Below, in pieces: positions 1-6,917 of a stretch of 14,597 nucleotides of DNA. The stretch is from assembly GCA_902464965.1 (NCBI GenBank), contig CABQLI010000059.1, forward strand, positions 1 through 14,597, given 5' to 3'. How positions within the stretch are numbered: the stretch's first letter is position 1; each line of letters begins with the position of its first letter. Under the pieces are notes generated by a model that was not told the origin of the DNA, searched no databases, and saw only the letters and a list, made by a program, of their open reading frames with translations. A program made the position numbers and the translations under genes. The stretch is from an uncultured Collinsella sp. (GTDB lineage: Bacteria; Actinomycetota; Coriobacteriia; Coriobacteriales; Coriobacteriaceae).

Positions 1-73
1 CGTCTGCCGGTCGCCGTTGACGCGTGCGGCAGGACGAGGATTTTCCTGTCGTAGGTGCCGCGTCGCGTCAGTT

Positions 74-82
74 TGTTATCAT
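74..82 (+). promoter_or_regulatory. Extended -10 promoter of tyrS
   Basis: TG-T-TATCAT is an extended -10 element: TG at 74-75, one base, then TATCAT, five of six matches to TATAAT. No good -35 is visible, which is normal for extended -10 promoters. The predicted start lies near 89, giving a leader of about 60 nt before the tyrS ATG. No T-box consensus is seen in that leader. Inference from consensus only. Confidence 0.45.
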
Positions 83-150
83 ATGAGAGTTTATGGACTT
101 CCAGCACCGCCGTATCCGGTGAGGGTGCTATAGCAAAAGGAGGATACCCA

Positions 151-1362
151 ATGCTGTCTGTTGACGAGCAAATGCGTATCATCACCTCGGGCGCCGCGCA
201 GATCGTTCCCGAGGCCGACCTTCGCAAGAAGCTTGAGAAGGGCGAGCCCCTCAACATCAAGCTCGGCGTCGACCCCACCAGCCCCGATCTGCACCTGGGC
301 CATGCCGTGCCCCTGCGCAAGATGCGTCAGTTCCAGGACCTGGGCCACAACGTCACCCTCATCATTGGCAACGGCACCGCGCTGATCGGCGACCCCTCGG
401 GCAAGAACTCCACCCGTCCGCAGCTTTCGCAGGAGCAGATCGAGGCCAACGCCGAGACCTACGTGAGCCAGGCCATGAAGATTCTGGATCCCGAGAAGAC
501 CACCATCGTGCACAACGGCGACTGGATCCTTTCGATGGACCTGGCCGGCCTGCTGCAGGTATGCTCCAAGTTCACCGTCGCCCGCATCCTTGAGCGCGAC
601 GACTTTACTAAGCGCTACCAGTCTCAGACGCCGATCGCCCTGCACGAGTTCCTGTACCCCGTGATGCAGGCCTTCGACTCCGTTCAGATCAAGGCCGACG
701 TGGAGATGGGCGGCACCGACCAGCTCTTCAACCTACTCGCCGGCCGCGAGCTCATGGAGAAGATGGGCATGGAGCCCCAGATCGCGCTCACCATGCCGCT
801 GCTCGAGGGCACCGATGGCGTTCGTAAGATGTCCAAGTCCTACGGTAACTACATCGGCCTGACCGACGCTCCCAAGGATATGTTCGGCAAGACCATGTCC
901 ATCCCCGACGAGATGATCGGCAAATACTATCGTCTGGCCAGCTCGCTCGCCCCGGCCGAGGTTGACAAGATCGACGCTGCCCTGGCCGATGGTTCTGCCG
1001 ACCCCTACGAGCTCAAGCGCGCTCTGGGTCGCGACCTGTGCGACACCTACCACGGCGCCGGTGCCGGCGACGAGGCTCAGGCCGAGTTCGACCGCGTGTT
1101 CAAGGAGGGCCAGCTCGCCGACTTCCCCGAGAAGCACGTTGAGCTGACCGTCAACGACGAGGGCCAGATCTACCTCGCCGGCCTGCTCAAGGACTTGGGT
1201 CTTTCGGCGAGCGCCGGCCAGGCTCGTCGCGATATCGACGGCGGCGGCGTCAAGATCAACGGCAAGGCCGTGGCTCCCAAGAGCTATAACATCGATCCCA
1301 GCGCCCTCAAGCTGGGCGACACCCTCTCCGTAGGCAAGCGCAAGGGCTTTAAGTTGATTTAA
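151..1362 (+). CDS. tyrS: Tyrosyl-tRNA synthetase (TyrS type 2)
   Basis: Charges tRNA-Tyr with tyrosine in the cytoplasm using ATP. The 403-residue product has the class I signatures: HLGH at residues 48-51 (HIGH motif) after a PTSPDL run, and KMSKS at 226-230. The tyrosine-pocket region around FLYPVMQAFD and GGTDQ (about 167-191) is intact. The last 65 or so residues form an S4-like RNA-binding domain (LSASAGQARRDI, GGGVKING). Length and motif spelling fit the type 2 (TyrZ-like) subfamily. The ATG at 151 was chosen because AAAGGAGG lies at 136-143. The open frame extends back to a GTG at 55, but that stretch has no ribosome binding site and overlaps the promoter. The gene stands alone, with its own promoter and a strong terminator at 1391-1426. 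Confidence 0.97.
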   Translation: MLSVDEQMRIITSGAAQIVPEADLRKKLEKGEPLNIKLGVDPTSPDLHLGHAVPLRKMRQFQDLGHNVTLIIGNGTALIGDPSGKNSTRPQLSQEQIEANAETYVSQAMKILDPEKTTIVHNGDWILSMDLAGLLQVCSKFTVARILERDDFTKRYQSQTPIALHEFLYPVMQAFDSVQIKADVEMGGTDQLFNLLAGRELMEKMGMEPQIALTMPLLEGTDGVRKMSKSYGNYIGLTDAPKDMFGKTMSIPDEMIGKYYRLASSLAPAEVDKIDAALADGSADPYELKRALGRDLCDTYHGAGAGDEAQAEFDRVFKEGQLADFPEKHVELTVNDEGQIYLAGLLKDLGLSASAGQARRDIDGGGVKINGKAVAPKSYNIDPSALKLGDTLSVGKRKGFKLI

Positions 1363-1390
1363 CGAGCGAGTTGACCTTACAAGTTGCAAT

Positions 1391-1426
1391 AAGGCCGCAG
1401 CCGGGATTCCCGACTGCGGCCTTTTT
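1391..1426 (+). terminator. Intrinsic terminator of tyrS
   Basis: Perfect 10-bp stem AAGGCCGCAG (1391-1400) with CTGCGGCCTT (1414-1423). One mismatch follows, then an inner 4-bp CGGG/CCCG stem. Five T residues run at 1422-1426. It lies 28 bp after the tyrS stop codon, the expected place. Confidence 0.93.
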
Positions 1427-1464
1427 AGATGATCCCTTGGGGACGGAGGAAAGCGGAAGGGGTG

Positions 1465-1494
1465 TTATCGGCGGCCTCCTTTTGGGCATACAAT
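1465..1494 (+). promoter_or_regulatory. Putative promoter of ade
   Basis: TACAAT at 1489-1494 is a good -10 element. A weak -35 (TTATCG, 1465-1470) lies 18 bp upstream. The predicted transcription start is near 1501, after the tyrS terminator and just ahead of the hairpin at 1507-1542. Consensus inference only. Confidence 0.45.
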
Positions 1495-1506
1495 GGCTGT
1501 TGGCTT

Positions 1507-1542
1507 GCTGCGGTGAAGGCCCGTCCGCTCCGCAGCTTTTTT
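1507..1542 (+). terminator. Terminator-like leader hairpin before ade
   Basis: GCTGCGG (1507-1513) pairs perfectly with CCGCAGC (1530-1536), and six T residues follow (1537-1542). This is an intrinsic-terminator shape inside the short ade leader: downstream of the likely -10 (1489-1494) and upstream of the Shine-Dalgarno AAAGGAG (1551-1557). tyrS already has its own terminator, so this one may attenuate ade transcription. It could also be a second tyrS terminator or a 5' stabilising stem. No purine-riboswitch core was recognised around it. Confidence 0.65.
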
Positions 1543-1562
1543 CTACGGTTAAAGGAGTATGT

Positions 1563-3383
1563 ATGTCCGTTGAGGTCATGAGGTCTGTGATCGAGGCCGC
1601 CGAGGGCCGCGTGCCCGTCGATACGCTGTTTACCAATGCGCAGATCGTCGACGTGTACGGTCAGCGCGTGGCGCCCGGTAGCGTTGCCGTCAAGGACGGT
1701 GTGATCGTCGGCGTGCTCTACGATGGTCGCGACGATGCCGCTGGCACCTACGAGGCAACTGAGGTCGTCGACTGCCAGGGCCGCTATCTTGCCCCCGGTT
1801 TTATCGACGGACATCTGCACATTGAGTCCTCGAACATCCGCCCCGCCGAGTATGCTCGCATGGCCGCGACGCGCGGTACTACCACCGCCATTGCCGACAG
1901 TCACGAGATCGCCAATGTTGCCGGTCTCGACGGCTTGCGCTTTATGATCGAGGATGGCCGCCGCGCGCCCATCTCTATCAAGTACATGATGCCTTCGTGC
2001 GTGCCCGCGCTGCCCGACGAGCAGGCCGGTGCCGTGATTACCGCCGCCGATATGCAGGAGTTTTTTGCCGAGCATCCGGGCGACGTTTTTGGTCTGGGCG
2101 AAATGATGAACCTGCCGGGCGTCTTTATGGCCGACCCCGAGACCTGTGCTCGCATCGATGCTGCCAACCAGACGCCGTCCAAGCAGGTTGACGGCCATGC
2201 GCCGCTCGTTGCCGGTAAGGATCTCAACGCCTATGCCGCAGCGGGCATTATCGCCGACCACGAGTCGACGATTCCCGAGGAAGCACTCGACAAGCTGTCC
2301 CGTGGCATGTATGTGATGCTGCGTGAGGGCACGTGCAGCCACGACCTGGCCAATTTGTCTCCGATGCTGCTGGAGAACCCTGCCCGCGCCCGCCGCTGCT
2401 GCTTTGCGACCGACGACCGCGCTCCCTCCGATGCTCTTTCGACCGGCATGATCGACAATGCCTGCCGCGTGGCCATCGAGGCCGGCATCGACCCGGTGGT
2501 CGCCATCTCCATGGCGTCCCTCTCCACGGCTGAGGCATTTGGCTTGGACCACGGCTGCCGCGACCCGCACGAGCGCCGCGGCGCAATTGCCCCGGGCAAG
2601 CGTGCCGACCTGCTGTTACTCGATGATCTGACGTTTGCCAAGGCTCCGCATCGTGTTTATACCGCCGGTGCCCTGGTGGCGCAGGATGGCTCCTTTGTGG
2701 GCGAGGTCGCACCCGAGACGGCCGAGGTCGCAGCCCTTGCCGACGAGCTGCGCGCGTCTGTTAAGCTGCCGAAGCTTTCGCTCGACGTGTTTGACTATGC
2801 CTTTAAGCCGGGCGAGGCCGTTATCGATGTCATCCCGGGTATGGCTATCACGGGTATGGCCCGCCCCGAGAGTGCCGAGGGCCTGCGCCGCATTATGCTG
2901 ATCGAGCGCCACGGCCGCGGCGTGTCGCTGCAGGCCGAGGGCGCCGACGGTGATGGTCCTGCGGGCCTGGGTCTTGTTGGCAAGCACATCGGCCGCGGCT
3001 GGGTGCGCGGCTTTACCATCACGGGCGGTGCCATCGCCTCGACGATCGGCCACGATTCGCACAACGTGTGCGTCGTGGGCGATAACGCTGCCGATATGAT
3101 GGCGGCTGTTGAAGCCGTGGGACAGGGCGGTCACGTGCTGGTACACGGCGGCGAGGTCGTGGCGCGCATTCCTCTGGCGCTCGGCGGCCTGATGAGCGAA
3201 GGCACCGCCGAAGACGTCGCGGCGCAGCACGACGACTTTATGGTCAAGGCGCGCGCCATGGGGATCGAGCCGCCACTCGACCCCATCATGGGCATTATTT
3301 TCCTGCCCCTGCCGGTGATCCCGACGCTCCGCATCCGCCCCGAGGGCATGTTCGACGTCACAACCTTCACCTACGCCGACTAG
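1563..3383 (+). CDS. ade: Adenine deaminase
   Basis: Hydrolyses adenine to hypoxanthine and ammonia for purine salvage, in the cytoplasm. The 606-residue product matches the bacterial AdeC family (about 570-600 residues) of the amidohydrolase superfamily. Metal and active-site residues are visible in order: HLH at 84-86 in GFIDGHLHIESS, E180 in GLGEMMNLPG, H212 in VDGHAP, H233 in ADHES and the aspartates of FATDDR (284-285). The family's C-terminal domain follows, ending in a GIIFLPLPVIPTLRI-type stretch. The ATG at 1563 was chosen for AAAGGAG at 1551-1557; the frame stays open to 1371, but that stretch contains the terminator and promoter. The gene is monocistronic as seen. The stop TAG at 3381 is also the first triplet of a 30-nt repeat. 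Substrate is assigned from family resemblance; some relatives act on other purines. Confidence 0.93.
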   Translation: MSVEVMRSVIEAAEGRVPVDTLFTNAQIVDVYGQRVAPGSVAVKDGVIVGVLYDGRDDAAGTYEATEVVDCQGRYLAPGFIDGHLHIESSNIRPAEYARMAATRGTTTAIADSHEIANVAGLDGLRFMIEDGRRAPISIKYMMPSCVPALPDEQAGAVITAADMQEFFAEHPGDVFGLGEMMNLPGVFMADPETCARIDAANQTPSKQVDGHAPLVAGKDLNAYAAAGIIADHESTIPEEALDKLSRGMYVMLREGTCSHDLANLSPMLLENPARARRCCFATDDRAPSDALSTGMIDNACRVAIEAGIDPVVAISMASLSTAEAFGLDHGCRDPHERRGAIAPGKRADLLLLDDLTFAKAPHRVYTAGALVAQDGSFVGEVAPETAEVAALADELRASVKLPKLSLDVFDYAFKPGEAVIDVIPGMAITGMARPESAEGLRRIMLIERHGRGVSLQAEGADGDGPAGLGLVGKHIGRGWVRGFTITGGAIASTIGHDSHNVCVVGDNAADMMAAVEAVGQGGHVLVHGGEVVARIPLALGGLMSEGTAEDVAAQHDDFMVKARAMGIEPPLDPIMGIIFLPLPVIPTLRIRPEGMFDVTTFTYAD

Positions 3384-3410
3384 TCATCGGGGACGTTCTT
3401 AAACGACTAG
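3381..3410 (+). repeat. 30-nt GGGGACG repeat starting at the ade stop codon
   Basis: Begins with the TAG stop of ade and runs through GGGGACGTTCTTAAACGACT to AG at 3410. The minus strand from 4494 to 4465 carries the same 30 nt with two differences (positions 6 and 8 of the unit), and there too the first triplet is a gene's TAG stop. Direct comparison supports the repeat. That it is a dispersed mobile or REP-like element is inference. Confidence 0.75.
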
Positions 3411-3522
3411 CCACCTGCGACACTCTTTGACTTGTCGCCTGACGCCGCGGCTGTGAGGCCTCTGGCACGCGTGAGCTATTTGCCAGGCCTATGTAACGTT
3501 TATGACTGCGGGGTCTTATTTG

Positions 3523-3587
3523 AGCTCCCTTTGGGTACGTTGGAATCAGATACACGTCCGATTCCATCAAGCCCGAAGGGAGCTTTT
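3523..3587 (+). promoter_or_regulatory. Leader stem-loop sequestering the Shine-Dalgarno of the HAD gene
   Basis: The arms AGCTCCCTTTGGG (3523-3535) and CCCGAAGGGAGCT (3572-3584) form a 13-bp stem with one G-U pair. A symmetric 5x5 internal loop follows (3536-3540 and 3567-3571), then a perfect 7-bp stem TGGAATC/GATTCCA (3541-3547, 3560-3566) with a 12-nt loop. TTTT at 3584-3587 follows the outer stem. The Shine-Dalgarno AAGGGAG (3576-3582) lies wholly in the 3' arm, seven bases before the ATG at 3590. The element could block translation, end transcription, or both. No known riboswitch class was recognised. The structure is seen; the regulation is inferred. Confidence 0.75.
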
Positions 3588-3589
3588 CT

Positions 3590-4384
3590 ATGTTTAAACT
3601 GATTGCATCCGATATGGACGGCACACTGCTTGACGAAAATGGCCAGGTGCCGCCTGAGACCTACGAATTGATCCTGACGCTACGCGAGCATGGTGTGCAT
3701 TTTGCTGCATCGTCAGGTCGCCGCTACGATCGCCTGTGCGAGTTCTTTGCACCCGTTCGCGACAAGATGGACTTTGTCGCAGCTAACGGTGCCCAGGTCT
3801 ACGCCGACGGCAAAATGGTAGACCGCGAGGTGTATTCGCACCTGGCGATTCGAAAGCTCGCCCAGGCCGTCAGGACGTTTCCCAATTTGCATCTTGCGCT
3901 TTTTGACCGAACCAAGTCCTTCCTGCTCGATGACGAGAGCAAGTTCGTGCGTGAGGTCGATAAGGACCTTCCCAATGCAGAGCGCATTTGGGAGCTGCCC
4001 GATCCCAGCGTAAATATCATCAAGGCGAGTATCTTTTGCGATGACGGTGCCGTTATGGACAGCGCTTACGTATTACAGCGCGAACTTGGTCAGCTCTTTA
4101 CTTTTGCGCCTTCGGGCAACGCGTGGATCGATGCCATGCAGCCCGGTGTGTCGAAGGCCTCGGGCATCGCACAGCTTGCGGAGCATTACGGCATTGGACG
4201 CGACGAGGTCATGGCGTTTGGCGACTCGATGAACGACTACGAGATCATTCGCTTTGTCGGCACGGGCTGCGCGATGGAAAACGCGCGCCCCGCGCTTAAG
4301 GCGGTGGCCGATCGCGTGGTGGGTTGTAACCGCGACCACGCCGTCCAGCAGGAGCTCCGTCGCGTGCTGGAGAGTCTCTCCTAA
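3590..4384 (+). CDS. Cof-type HAD-IIB phosphatase
   Basis: A 264-residue haloacid dehalogenase-superfamily hydrolase of the Cof/YidA type. It probably dephosphorylates sugar phosphates or phosphorylated cofactors in the cytoplasm; the substrate cannot be read from sequence. All four HAD motifs are present: DMDGT at 8-12 (D8 nucleophile, D10 acid-base), serine in ASSGRR at 40-45, K189 in GVSKASG, and GDSMND at 211-216. The region between motifs II and III (about 85-185) fits the C2B cap. The ATG at 3590 directly follows the Shine-Dalgarno AAGGGAG, which lies in a strong stem, so expression is probably conditional. The gene converges with a second Cof-type gene on the minus strand, with a palindromic repeat between them. 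Confidence 0.9.
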   Translation: MFKLIASDMDGTLLDENGQVPPETYELILTLREHGVHFAASSGRRYDRLCEFFAPVRDKMDFVAANGAQVYADGKMVDREVYSHLAIRKLAQAVRTFPNLHLALFDRTKSFLLDDESKFVREVDKDLPNAERIWELPDPSVNIIKASIFCDDGAVMDSAYVLQRELGQLFTFAPSGNAWIDAMQPGVSKASGIAQLAEHYGIGRDEVMAFGDSMNDYEIIRFVGTGCAMENARPALKAVADRVVGCNRDHAVQQELRRVLESLS

Positions 4385-4391
4385 TCCGGCA

Positions 4392-4489
4392 GTTGGGGAC
4401 GTTCTTTTTCTGCCGGCAGTGGGGGACAGTCCTTGCAGCTTTTCGCGAAGACTGTCCCCAACGACTAGTCGTTTAAGAACGTCCCCAAC
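4392..4489. repeat. Nested palindromic GGGGAC/GTCCCC repeat between convergent genes
   Basis: The outer arms GTTGGGGACGTTCTT (4392-4406) and AAGAACGTCCCCAAC (4475-4489) are perfect 15-nt inverted repeats. Inside them GGGGACAGTC (4422-4431) and GACTGTCCCC (4450-4459) form a second, 10-bp stem. Smaller palindromes are also present: CTGCCGGCAG at 4410-4419, TTCGCGAA at 4442-4449 and CGACTAGTCG at 4462-4471. GTCCCCAACGACTAG occurs twice in direct orientation (4454-4468, 4481-4495). No U-tract follows on either strand, so it is not a canonical terminator, though it fills the whole gap between two convergent genes. Confidence 0.8.
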
Positions 4490-4494
4490 GACTA
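4465..4494 (-). repeat. Second copy of the 30-nt stop-anchored repeat
   Basis: Read on the minus strand from 4494 to 4465, this matches 3381-3410 at 28 of 30 positions; 22 nt (4465-4486) are identical. Its first triplet is the TAG stop of the minus-strand HAD gene. The two copies are inverted relative to each other and flank the plus-strand HAD gene. Observed directly; origin unknown. Confidence 0.75.
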
Positions 4495-5334
4495 GGCGAG
4501 GGCGGCCATGATGGTGCGGGCGACGCCATCGTGGTCGTTGTCGTATTCGGTGATGGCGTCGGCGGCGTCGCGGTCCTCGGGCTCGGCGTTGATCATGGCC
4601 ATGCCGTGGCCCGCTGCCTGCAGCATGGGAATGTCGTTGATGTTGTCGCCGAACGCCCAGACGTCGGCGAGACGCTCGCCCAGATGCTCACATAGCCACG
4701 TGAGGGCCGTTCCCTTGGTGGCGCCCTTACCCATGACCTCGATATTCATGGCGTAAGAACGCGTGACCTCAATGCCTCCGAGCGTGTCGAGCTCAGCCGC
4801 GATGGCGTCGCGATCGGCCGGGTCGTGCCAGTACATGGCGATGCGTTCGAGCGTCTCGGCCTCGTCGATCTTGCTGTCGATATCCATGTCGATCGGTGTT
4901 CGTGTGCGCTTGAGCGAAGCCGCGATGTGGGGGTCGCCGCCGCAGAACTCATCCAGGCGCGTGTAGAGCGAGCGGGGGAGGAAACACTGCCCGTCCGCGA
5001 AGATATCGAAGGTGACGTCATGGCCGGCGGCAATGCTATGGACGCGGTGGGCGATGGCGCGGTCGAGCGGTCGGCTCAAAATGCGCGTAGCACGTGAGGT
5101 ATCGGTGGGCGTACCGTCCTCGAGCTGCCAGACGCTGGCACCGTTGGCGCAGACCGCGTAGTGTACGGCGGGGTGGGCGAGGATGGGCTCAAAGATGCCC
5201 GACAGCGGACGCCCCGTGCAGGGCACAAACTCAATCCCACGTCGAGCGAGTTCGTCGAGCATTGCCCAGGTGGCGTCGCTCATCTGCTTATCACTCGTCA
5301 GCAGCGTTCCATCCATATCGGAAAACACAATCAT
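4492..5334 (-). CDS. Cof-type HAD-IIB phosphatase (second copy)
   Basis: A 280-residue HAD hydrolase of the Cof family, a distant paralogue of the gene at 3590-4384. Motif I is DMDGT at 6-10, motif II CTGRP at 39-43, motif III K207 in GKGATKG and motif IV GDNIND at 229-234, all intact. The cap lies roughly at 85-195. It is probably a cytoplasmic phosphatase; substrate unknown. The ATG at 5334 is preceded on the minus strand by GAAAGGAT (5343-5350). The gene lies only 87 bp after citrate synthase, and that gap is mostly the citrate synthase terminator, so there is little room for a separate promoter. It may depend on read-through or a promoter inside the upstream gene. Its TAG stop falls in a repeat unit. 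Confidence 0.9.
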   Translation of the reverse strand: MIVFSDMDGTLLTSDKQMSDATWAMLDELARRGIEFVPCTGRPLSGIFEPILAHPAVHYAVCANGASVWQLEDGTPTDTSRATRILSRPLDRAIAHRVHSIAAGHDVTFDIFADGQCFLPRSLYTRLDEFCGGDPHIAASLKRTRTPIDMDIDSKIDEAETLERIAMYWHDPADRDAIAAELDTLGGIEVTRSYAMNIEVMGKGATKGTALTWLCEHLGERLADVWAFGDNINDIPMLQAAGHGMAMINAEPEDRDAADAITEYDNDHDGVARTIMAALA

Positions 5335-5359
5335 TCGCTGCGATCCTTTCTGCTGGCAT

Positions 5360-5398
5360 AAAAAGCGTGGCCGAGGGCGGTGATGCCCTGGCCACGCT
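5360..5398 (-). terminator. Intrinsic terminator of citrate synthase
   Basis: On the minus strand AGCGTGGCC and GGCCACGCT (5390-5398 with 5364-5372) form a 9-bp stem. After one bulged base a further 5 bp, AGGGC/GCCCT, close a six-base loop. Five T residues on the minus strand (5360-5364) overlap the base of the stem. The opposite strand has no T-run, so it acts in the minus direction only. Confidence 0.88.
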
Positions 5399-5421
5399 CA
5401 AGTTCTATAACGGTCCGCGTC

Positions 5422-6840
5422 CTAGCGGTCGGCGAGCGGCTTGTACTCCAGCGGCTCGATCACCGGACGGTAGGCAGGACGGATGATGCGATGAGCGCAG
5501 AAGAGCTCTTCCATGCGGTGTGCCGACCAGCCTGCCATGCGGGCGACGGCGAACAGCGGCGTAAAGAGCGTCTCGGGCACGCCGAGCATCTTGTAGATAA
5601 AGCCCGTGTACAGGTCGATGTTGGCGCAGATGGGCTTGGTCATACCGTGGTCGCGCATCACCTGCGGTGCCAGGCGCTCGATGCGTTCGATGAGCGCGAA
5701 CTCATCGCCCAGGTCCTTCTTGGCGGCAAGTGTGCGCGCGTAACGGCGGCACACCTCGGCGCGCGGGTCGCTCAGCGTGTAGACGGCGTGGCCCATACCG
5801 TAGATGAGACCCGTGCCGTCGAAGGCCTGCTTGTCGAGGATCTTGCCCAGGTAGGCTGCGACCTCGTCCTCGTCCTCCCAATTGGAGACATGCGCACGGA
5901 TGTCCTCGTGCATGGACACGACCTTGGCGTTGGCGCCGCCGTGGCGCGGGCCCTTGAGCGAGCCGATGGCCGCGGCATAGGCGGAATACGGGTCGGTGGC
6001 CGAAGACGACAGCACGCGGCAAGCGAAGGTGGAGTTGTTGCCGCCGCCGTGCTCGGCATGCAGCATGAGCATAACGTCGAGCAGCATCGCCTCATCGCGG
6101 GTGAACGCCATGCCGCTGCGCAGGACCTGTAGGATGGTCTCGGCGGTGGAGAGACCGGGCGTGGGGTGCGGCACGTGAACCTCGGAGCCGCGAAGCTTGG
6201 CGACCGAGGCCATGTGTGCGAAGGCGGCGATGCGCGGGAGACGTGCGAGCATGGAAATGGCGACGTCGATTTCGTGCTCGGGCGTGATCACGTCTGGTTC
6301 GGCATCGAAGGCGTAGAGCAACAGTACGGCGCGCTGGAGCACGTTCATGATGCTCGACGACACCGTGGTCATAGGGAACGCTTTAACGTACTCGTCGCTC
6401 AGATGTCTAAAGGCGCCCAGGCGCTCGCAAAAGCCGTCGAGCTCTTCCTTGTTGGGCAGCGAACCCGTGATAAGCAGATAGGCGACTTCCTCGTAGCCGT
6501 AGCGGTTCTCGGCCTGGGCGTTGTTGACCAGATCCTCGATGCTGTAGCCACGAAGCGTGAGCTTGCCCTGATCGGGCACGACTTTGCCGTCGACCTTGTT
6601 GTAGCCGTGCACATCCGAGATACGAGTGAGACCCGCGACCACGCCCGAGCCATCGGCATTGCGCAGGCCGCGCTTGACGTTGTGCTCTACGAACAGGTCC
6701 TCGTCGTACGGGGCGGTCGGCAGGCCGTGGTAGAGGTTTTCGCTTTCGGGCGAAATCTGACGGCTCGCCTCGTAATCCAGAACCAGGCGGCTCAGGTGAT
6801 CGTCGAAGCGGTAGTAGATTTTCTTGGCGTCGTAGGCCAT
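5422..6840 (-). CDS. gltA: Citrate synthase family protein
   Basis: Condenses acetyl-CoA and oxaloacetate to citrate, probably feeding 2-oxoglutarate and glutamate synthesis in an anaerobe. The 472-residue product has the citrate synthase core with the catalytic set visible: H264 in HAEHGGGNNSTF, H300 in GPRHGGAN and D409 in NIDLYTG; GMGHAVY (348-354) is also typical. The catalytic histidine follows Glu rather than the more common Asp, a spelling I associate with the clostridial-type citrate/2-methylcitrate synthase branch. About 90 N-terminal residues precede the core, making it longer than the roughly 380-430 residues of other types. The start at 6840 has GAGGAG at 6847-6852. It lies 77 bp downstream of the ACT-domain gene, probably co-transcribed, and ends at the terminator 5360-5398. 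A 2-methylcitrate synthase role is not excluded. Confidence 0.9.
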   Translation of the reverse strand: MAYDAKKIYYRFDDHLSRLVLDYEASRQISPESENLYHGLPTAPYDEDLFVEHNVKRGLRNADGSGVVAGLTRISDVHGYNKVDGKVVPDQGKLTLRGYSIEDLVNNAQAENRYGYEEVAYLLITGSLPNKEELDGFCERLGAFRHLSDEYVKAFPMTTVSSSIMNVLQRAVLLLYAFDAEPDVITPEHEIDVAISMLARLPRIAAFAHMASVAKLRGSEVHVPHPTPGLSTAETILQVLRSGMAFTRDEAMLLDVMLMLHAEHGGGNNSTFACRVLSSSATDPYSAYAAAIGSLKGPRHGGANAKVVSMHEDIRAHVSNWEDEDEVAAYLGKILDKQAFDGTGLIYGMGHAVYTLSDPRAEVCRRYARTLAAKKDLGDEFALIERIERLAPQVMRDHGMTKPICANIDLYTGFIYKMLGVPETLFTPLFAVARMAGWSAHRMEELFCAHRIIRPAYRPVIEPLEYKPLADR

Positions 6841-6917
6841 GCGCGCTCCTCTCCGGTCCGCTTTGGGGCCGCGCGCTTGGACGATATGACGTCAAGCTGC
6901 CCCGAGCGGCTTGCTCA

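Noticed and set aside
1..61. Open frame ending in TAG at 52-54 and a GCGGCA/TGCCGC stem-loop at the left edge
   Set aside because: Could be the end of an upstream gene, but 17 codons are too few to recognise, and the stem-loop has no T-run.
55..150. N-terminal extension of tyrS from a GTG at 55
   Set aside because: No ribosome binding site, overlaps the extended -10 promoter, and the family starts near the ATG at 151, which has a strong Shine-Dalgarno.
83..150. T-box leader for tyrS
   Set aside because: The leader is short and no T-box antiterminator consensus was found.
1431..1562. Purine riboswitch before ade
   Set aside because: The conserved three-way-junction core and loop words are absent; only a simple terminator hairpin is visible.
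1371..1562. Upstream extension of ade
   Set aside because: It covers the terminator, promoter and leader hairpin, and the translated sequence does not resemble the family.
1559..1573. Four-codon ORF (ATG TAT GTC CGT TGA) overlapping the ade start
   Set aside because: Its ATG is only one base from the Shine-Dalgarno; the ade ATG four bases later is better spaced.
3417..3438. GCGAC/GTCGC stem after ade as its terminator
   Set aside because: Only five base pairs and no T-run.
4386..4495. CRISPR array
   Set aside because: The repeats are palindromes with unequal spacing and only two direct copies; there are no spacers or cas genes.
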